From contig NZ_JAIOGQ010000016.1 of NCBI RefSeq assembly GCF_019904135.1, positions 45,183-109,182 of the forward strand: a stretch of 64,000 bases of DNA, in the 5' to 3' direction. The notes beneath the pieces are model-generated. The model was not told where the DNA came from. It saw only the letters and a program-made list of their open reading frames with translations, and searched no databases. The DNA comes from Paenibacillus caui. GTDB taxonomy: Bacteria; Bacillota; Bacilli; Paenibacillales; Paenibacillaceae. The position numbers and the translations under genes are program-made. Below are positions 61,518 to 64,000 of the stretch, piece by piece; position 1 is the stretch's first letter; the number at the start of each line of letters is the position of its first letter.

Positions 61518-61980
61518 TGCGAGACAACGCAGAGTGCTTGAATCGCAGCTAACACCGCAACAACGAAAGGCAGCGCAACTTATCGTTAATAACGAGTGGG
61601 CTGAGCTACTGAATGAGGACGGCAAGAAGAAGACGGCGCAAGAGTTGGCGGATGAGATTGGAATCGCGCGTAGTACCTTCTTTGAATGGAAGAGTCAAGA
61701 GGTATTCGGGGCATACGTTAACTACCTTACGGACTTACAACTCAGTGCAATGAGATCAGAGGTTAACGTTCAGCTCATGAAGGCGATTCGCGGAGGTGCG
61801 AACGGTGTGCCTTCCGTTAAGGCTCTAGATCTATACTTCCGCAGATACGGACTGCTCACTGATCGAACTGTCGTTGAGGATACGCGCGAAACCATAGAGA
61901 CACGGCGTAAGTCCGACGAAGAGATTCAAGCAGAGATTAGCGAGTTGGATGCGATGATTAACCGGCAAAGCGAGGAATAG
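61510..61980 (+). CDS. phBC6A51-family helix-turn-helix protein (small-terminase-like)
   Basis: A 156-residue protein. The N-terminal HTH is LTPQQRKAAQLIVNNEW ... TAQELADEIGIARSTFFEWKSQEVF, followed by a helical part (SEVNVQLMKAIRGGANGVPSVKALDLYFRRYGLLTD), the layout of phBC6A51-type proteins and small terminases that recognise phage DNA ends. AAAGGGGAGGCGGTAAACT precedes the ATG. No large terminase follows; attR is 660 bp away. Confidence 0.75.
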   Translation: MSNARQRRVLESQLTPQQRKAAQLIVNNEWAELLNEDGKKKTAQELADEIGIARSTFFEWKSQEVFGAYVNYLTDLQLSAMRSEVNVQLMKAIRGGANGVPSVKALDLYFRRYGLLTDRTVVEDTRETIETRRKSDEEIQAEISELDAMINRQSEE

Positions 61981-62120
61981 TCCGGTATGCTTGCGCCTGT
62001 GATAACGTGTAACCTTGCGGATTGCAGGCGCATTTATTTCGGATTCTTTCGGACTAAGAGCGCGATTTACCTACTGCGCGCTCCCGGCGTCCGCCTACCG
62101 TAAAACTCGGGGGTTGCCGA

Positions 62121-62321
62121 TGCATAAACGTTTGTATAATGTAAGAATTACGATCTAGCAAGAATCGCATAACAGCGCGGTTTCTGACGGTTGCATAAAC
62201 AGTGCATAGACGCTATTTTCGTATACACTCGAAATAATGGCGTAGTGGCGCGGGTTTGCGGCCGATTGGAGGGCCTACGTATTACCAGTGCGTTGGTCGT
62301 CGCATTGCATAACGATGCATA
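62121..62321. repeat. TGCATAA/TGCATAG repeats near attR
   Basis: Six copies of GCATAA or GCATAG (about 62122, 62167, 62193, 62203, 62306, 62317). Two paired units are alike: TTGCATAAacagTGCATAG (62191 on) and TTGCATAAcgaTGCATAG (62305 on). They suit arm-type integrase sites or iterons. Confidence 0.55.
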
Positions 62322-62450
62322 GCGCTTTATCATGGTGAAGCGTTGCCCCCAAGGGGTATGCGCGATCCCCTACGGCAAGCGCACATACATTCCGCGAATC
62401 AAATTTTTAAGCGGGGGTCAATTTTGCGGAGGTAGAGTCCGATTTATATT

Positions 62451-62494
62451 AGCGTCCATTTACGGAGAAAAATTCGTAGATGGGCGCTTTTTTT
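62451..62494 (+). terminator. Strong intrinsic terminator
   Basis: AGCGTCCATTTACG (62451-62464) pairs with CGTAGATGGGCGCT (62475-62488) over 14 bp with two G-U pairs, followed by seven T. Confidence 0.88.
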
Positions 62495-62521
62495 GTTTCG
62501 ACGGTCGAAATGTTTATCCGG

Positions 62522-62550
62522 TTGAAACGCGCGGGGTCATCCGTTATAAT
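62522..62550 (+). promoter_or_regulatory. Outward-facing sigma-A promoter beside attR
   Basis: TTGAAA (62522-62527), a 17-bp spacer, TATAAT (62545-62550). It reads out of the element across attR; in the excised circle it would read through attP into the integrase gene. Confidence 0.8.
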
Positions 62551-62642
62551 GGGTGATACGTAGGGCTTCGTAGAATCCGTAGGTTATCGGCTGAATGATC
62601 GTATTAGGCTACGGCAAGGAAACGAAGCAATAGCGAGGACTA

Positions 62643-62696
62643 AACGCACTCGTAATGCGTAGGTCGGGGGTTCAATTCCCTTCACCAGCATCCCTT
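62643..62696 (+). repeat. attR (54-bp direct repeat)
   Basis: Identical to 44551-44604. It contains only the 3' half of tRNA-Thr and is not a functional tRNA gene. Confidence 0.95.
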
Positions 62697-62710
62697 CATA
62701 GTCAAGCAGG

Positions 62711-62747
62711 GCGCGGCTTTCCGAGGTTTCGGAGGGTCGCGTTTTTT
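62711..62747 (+). terminator. Probable original terminator of tRNA-Thr
   Basis: GCGCGGCTTTCCGA pairs with TCGGAGGGTCGCG (G-U tolerated), then TTTTTTG. It lies just outside attR, so it was next to the tRNA before integration. Confidence 0.75.
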
Positions 62748-62844
62748 GTTGCTTTTGGTGAATTTCCAACATTGTTCTAACCTTTAGTCTATTAAAGAGG
62801 TATACAATACAAAATGCTAAGATAACAATAGAAAAAGAAGTCGG

Positions 62845-63190
62845 ATTCCGCCGACTCCCTGCACAACACTTGGGTGGGGTTGCAAACAATAATCGTTTCG
62901 TGTCTGCATCCACAAACAGGGTAATGTATTGATGTCCGCGCCGACTTGATGTTTCATCAATGGCGATCCGTTTGACTCCCGTTACATCCATCTCTACCAT
63001 GGCTCGATTCACGTAATAGCGGAGTACTCTCCATAACCGCATATCGTGTTCGTTCACTTGTCTGGCTGCTGCTGCGACTGGCATCTCTTTCATCAATTCC
63101 ATCAGGAAGGCTTCAAAACGCCAGGTCAATCCCGCCTGAGGACGAGACCAATCTACGTTCACTGTCAGGATACCGAAGGTAAGGAGGTCC
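62845..63190 (-). pseudogene. ISL3-family transposase fragment
   Basis: The frame encodes VDWSRPQAGLTWRFEAFLME, EHDMRLWRVLRYYV and VKRIAIDETSSRRGHQYITL with the first catalytic Asp of ISL3-type transposases. Both ends are missing and no terminal inverted repeats are evident. A dead remnant flanking the integration site. Confidence 0.8.
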
Positions 63191-63447
63191 AGGCTACTGA
63201 ACTTGAATACCTTGGAGAGAAATATAATCGTTGGAGGGTGACTGGATCGCATTTTCTTGAACTTGTGTACAAATGTTTAGGTTATAAGGTTTCTACAACT
63301 CGTAAAAATTTTTAGAAATGATCTTTTTTAGTGAATAAAAAATGTCCGCTAACCTTAACTGATGTATATTCGTAATTAATATCTTTCACAATTAATTGTA
63401 AAAATAAACACTGTTTTGGTCGTTTTTAGTGGGAAAATCGTTTTTTA

Positions 63448-63906
63448 TTAAAGACTATGATTGCTCCTGCGTTTTAGTAAAAGAAAGAAAAATAGACAAA
63501 TGAGTATAAATGAAGGCCACACTAAAGGTTGCGTTAAATTACCTACTGCTGATTCCGAATTCAGTGAAATTACATATCCAATTGTAAAAAACATAATAAA
63601 TAAGAGGATATTGGCGAATAAGAAAATAAATTGTTTCTTCCTGTTTTGGCGGTAATGAACAAGAATAATGCACAGTAAAATTAAAAAAATAATTATAAAT
63701 GTTTGTTCAAGTCTAGTTTGATATTGCCCTGCATGAGCAATAGCTTGAAAATCATCTCGGGTTAAAAAACTTTTCTGTTGCCACTGCAGCGACTTCTTCA
63801 TGTGTGAAAGTTCATAATTGATATATACGCCGTAAGCTATTAACATTGTAATAAAATATCCCAAATAAAATAAGGCTCTACACAAAACGTAGTGCTTGAA
63901 CCCCAT
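63448..63906 (-). CDS. Four-helix membrane protein
   Basis: A 152-residue AT-rich gene with hydrophobic helices near residues 10-27, 69-84, 91-112 and 127-146. The loop between helices 1 and 2 is charged. Base composition unlike the surrounding chromosome suggests acquisition. No family recognised; no clear neighbours within the window. Confidence 0.6.
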   Translation of the reverse strand: MGFKHYVLCRALFYLGYFITMLIAYGVYINYELSHMKKSLQWQQKSFLTRDDFQAIAHAGQYQTRLEQTFIIIFLILLCIILVHYRQNRKKQFIFLFANILLFIMFFTIGYVISLNSESAVGNLTQPLVWPSFILICLFFFLLLKRRSNHSL

Positions 63907-64000
63907 AGAACGTTATGCTAGGGAACATATAGAAAAAACATCTGCATATCCCGTAAGATGGTTGTGCGACCAATCCATCGAAGAAGGAATAAACAGATGC

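Larger units (their letters stand above)
61981..62642. other. 660-bp right end of the element without a supported gene
   Basis: Holds repeated GCATAA/GCATAG words (62122-62321), a strong terminator (62451-62494) and a strong outward promoter (62522-62550). A 74-codon frame at 62332-62556 crosses the terminator, lacks a ribosome site and is not called. Confidence 0.65.
44551..62696. mobile_element. 18.1-kb integrated element at tRNA-Thr, PICI-like phage satellite candidate
   Basis: Bounded by a perfect 54-bp direct repeat (44551-44604 and 62643-62696) formed by the 3' half of the tRNA. It carries an integrase next to attL, a second recombinase, cargo, a divergent repressor switch, a replication-like gene, many small genes and a TerS-like gene near attR. 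No capsid, portal, large terminase, lysis or conjugation gene is visible. Integration is direct evidence; the satellite class is inferred. Confidence 0.88.

Noticed and set aside
62332..62556. 74-codon + strand frame near attR
   Set aside because: It has no ribosome site, crosses a strong intrinsic terminator at 62451-62494 and covers the promoter at 62522.
62643..62690. Second tRNA-Thr
   Set aside because: Only the 3' half is present; the 5' acceptor and D-arm are missing. It is attR.
63896..64000. Partial gene at the right edge on the + strand
   Set aside because: The frame stays open (IERYAREHIEKTSAYPVRW) but is too short to judge; it might be a transposase fragment.
1..64000. CRISPR arrays, rRNA genes, conjugation genes
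   Set aside because: No regularly spaced direct repeats, no rRNA-like sequence and no relaxase or mating-pair genes were seen.

Overview
The window reads as chromosomal DNA of a Paenibacillus-like, spore-forming Firmicute. The reasons are purine-rich Shine-Dalgarno sites before nearly every start, frequent TTG and GTG starts, lipoprotein signal peptides, a proline T-box, NrdR boxes, a YdjO-type cold-shock protein and a YukBA/EssC-type secretion ATPase. This is inference from gene content; no 16S gene or other decisive marker is present.

Region 1 (1-8,015) is the end of a type VII secretion locus. It holds the C-terminal part of EssC, two WXG100 proteins, an alpha/beta-hydrolase-like protein without the nucleophile serine, a lipoprotein, a large lipase-like protein (GHSKGG elbow plus two ~180-residue amphipathic repeats) and a four-helix membrane protein that could be its immunity partner. 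Region 2 (8,034-44,419) is ordinary chromosome: CopC/CopD, cysteine synthase, a cysteine-rich SsuABC-like transporter with a YtkA-like lipoprotein, nitroreductase, a cold-shock gene behind a leader that holds an intrinsic terminator, an RbsBAC-like sugar transporter, a lactonase, a sulfate transporter (Sbp-CysT-CysW, without CysA), a MerR-controlled cluster with three 18-19 bp-spacer promoters and one internally deleted dehydrogenase, Nnr, T-box-controlled proS, an S9 peptidase, a TetR/SDR pair, and NrdDG under paired NrdR boxes.

Region 3 (44,551-62,696) is an 18.1 kb integrated element in the 3' half of a tRNA-Thr(CGT) gene, bounded by a perfect 54-bp direct repeat. It carries two convergent tyrosine recombinases, an AT-richer AAA-type ATPase and a coiled-coil lipoprotein as probable cargo, and a lysogeny-type switch (XRE repressor facing a rightward promoter over paired ATGTTGACAT operators). 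Then come about 20 small tightly packed genes, among them a winged-helix replication-like protein, an Ntn-hydrolase/tail-fibre fusion and, last before attR, a phBC6A51-type helix-turn-helix protein of the kind found as small terminase. No capsid, portal, large terminase or relaxase gene is seen. The order int - switch - replication - TerS-like matches phage satellites of the PICI type, and this element is the best candidate for an undescribed system here. Two of its genes carry one-base homopolymer frameshifts.

Region 4 (62,697-64,000) holds the displaced tRNA terminator, an ISL3-type transposase remnant and an AT-rich membrane protein gene.
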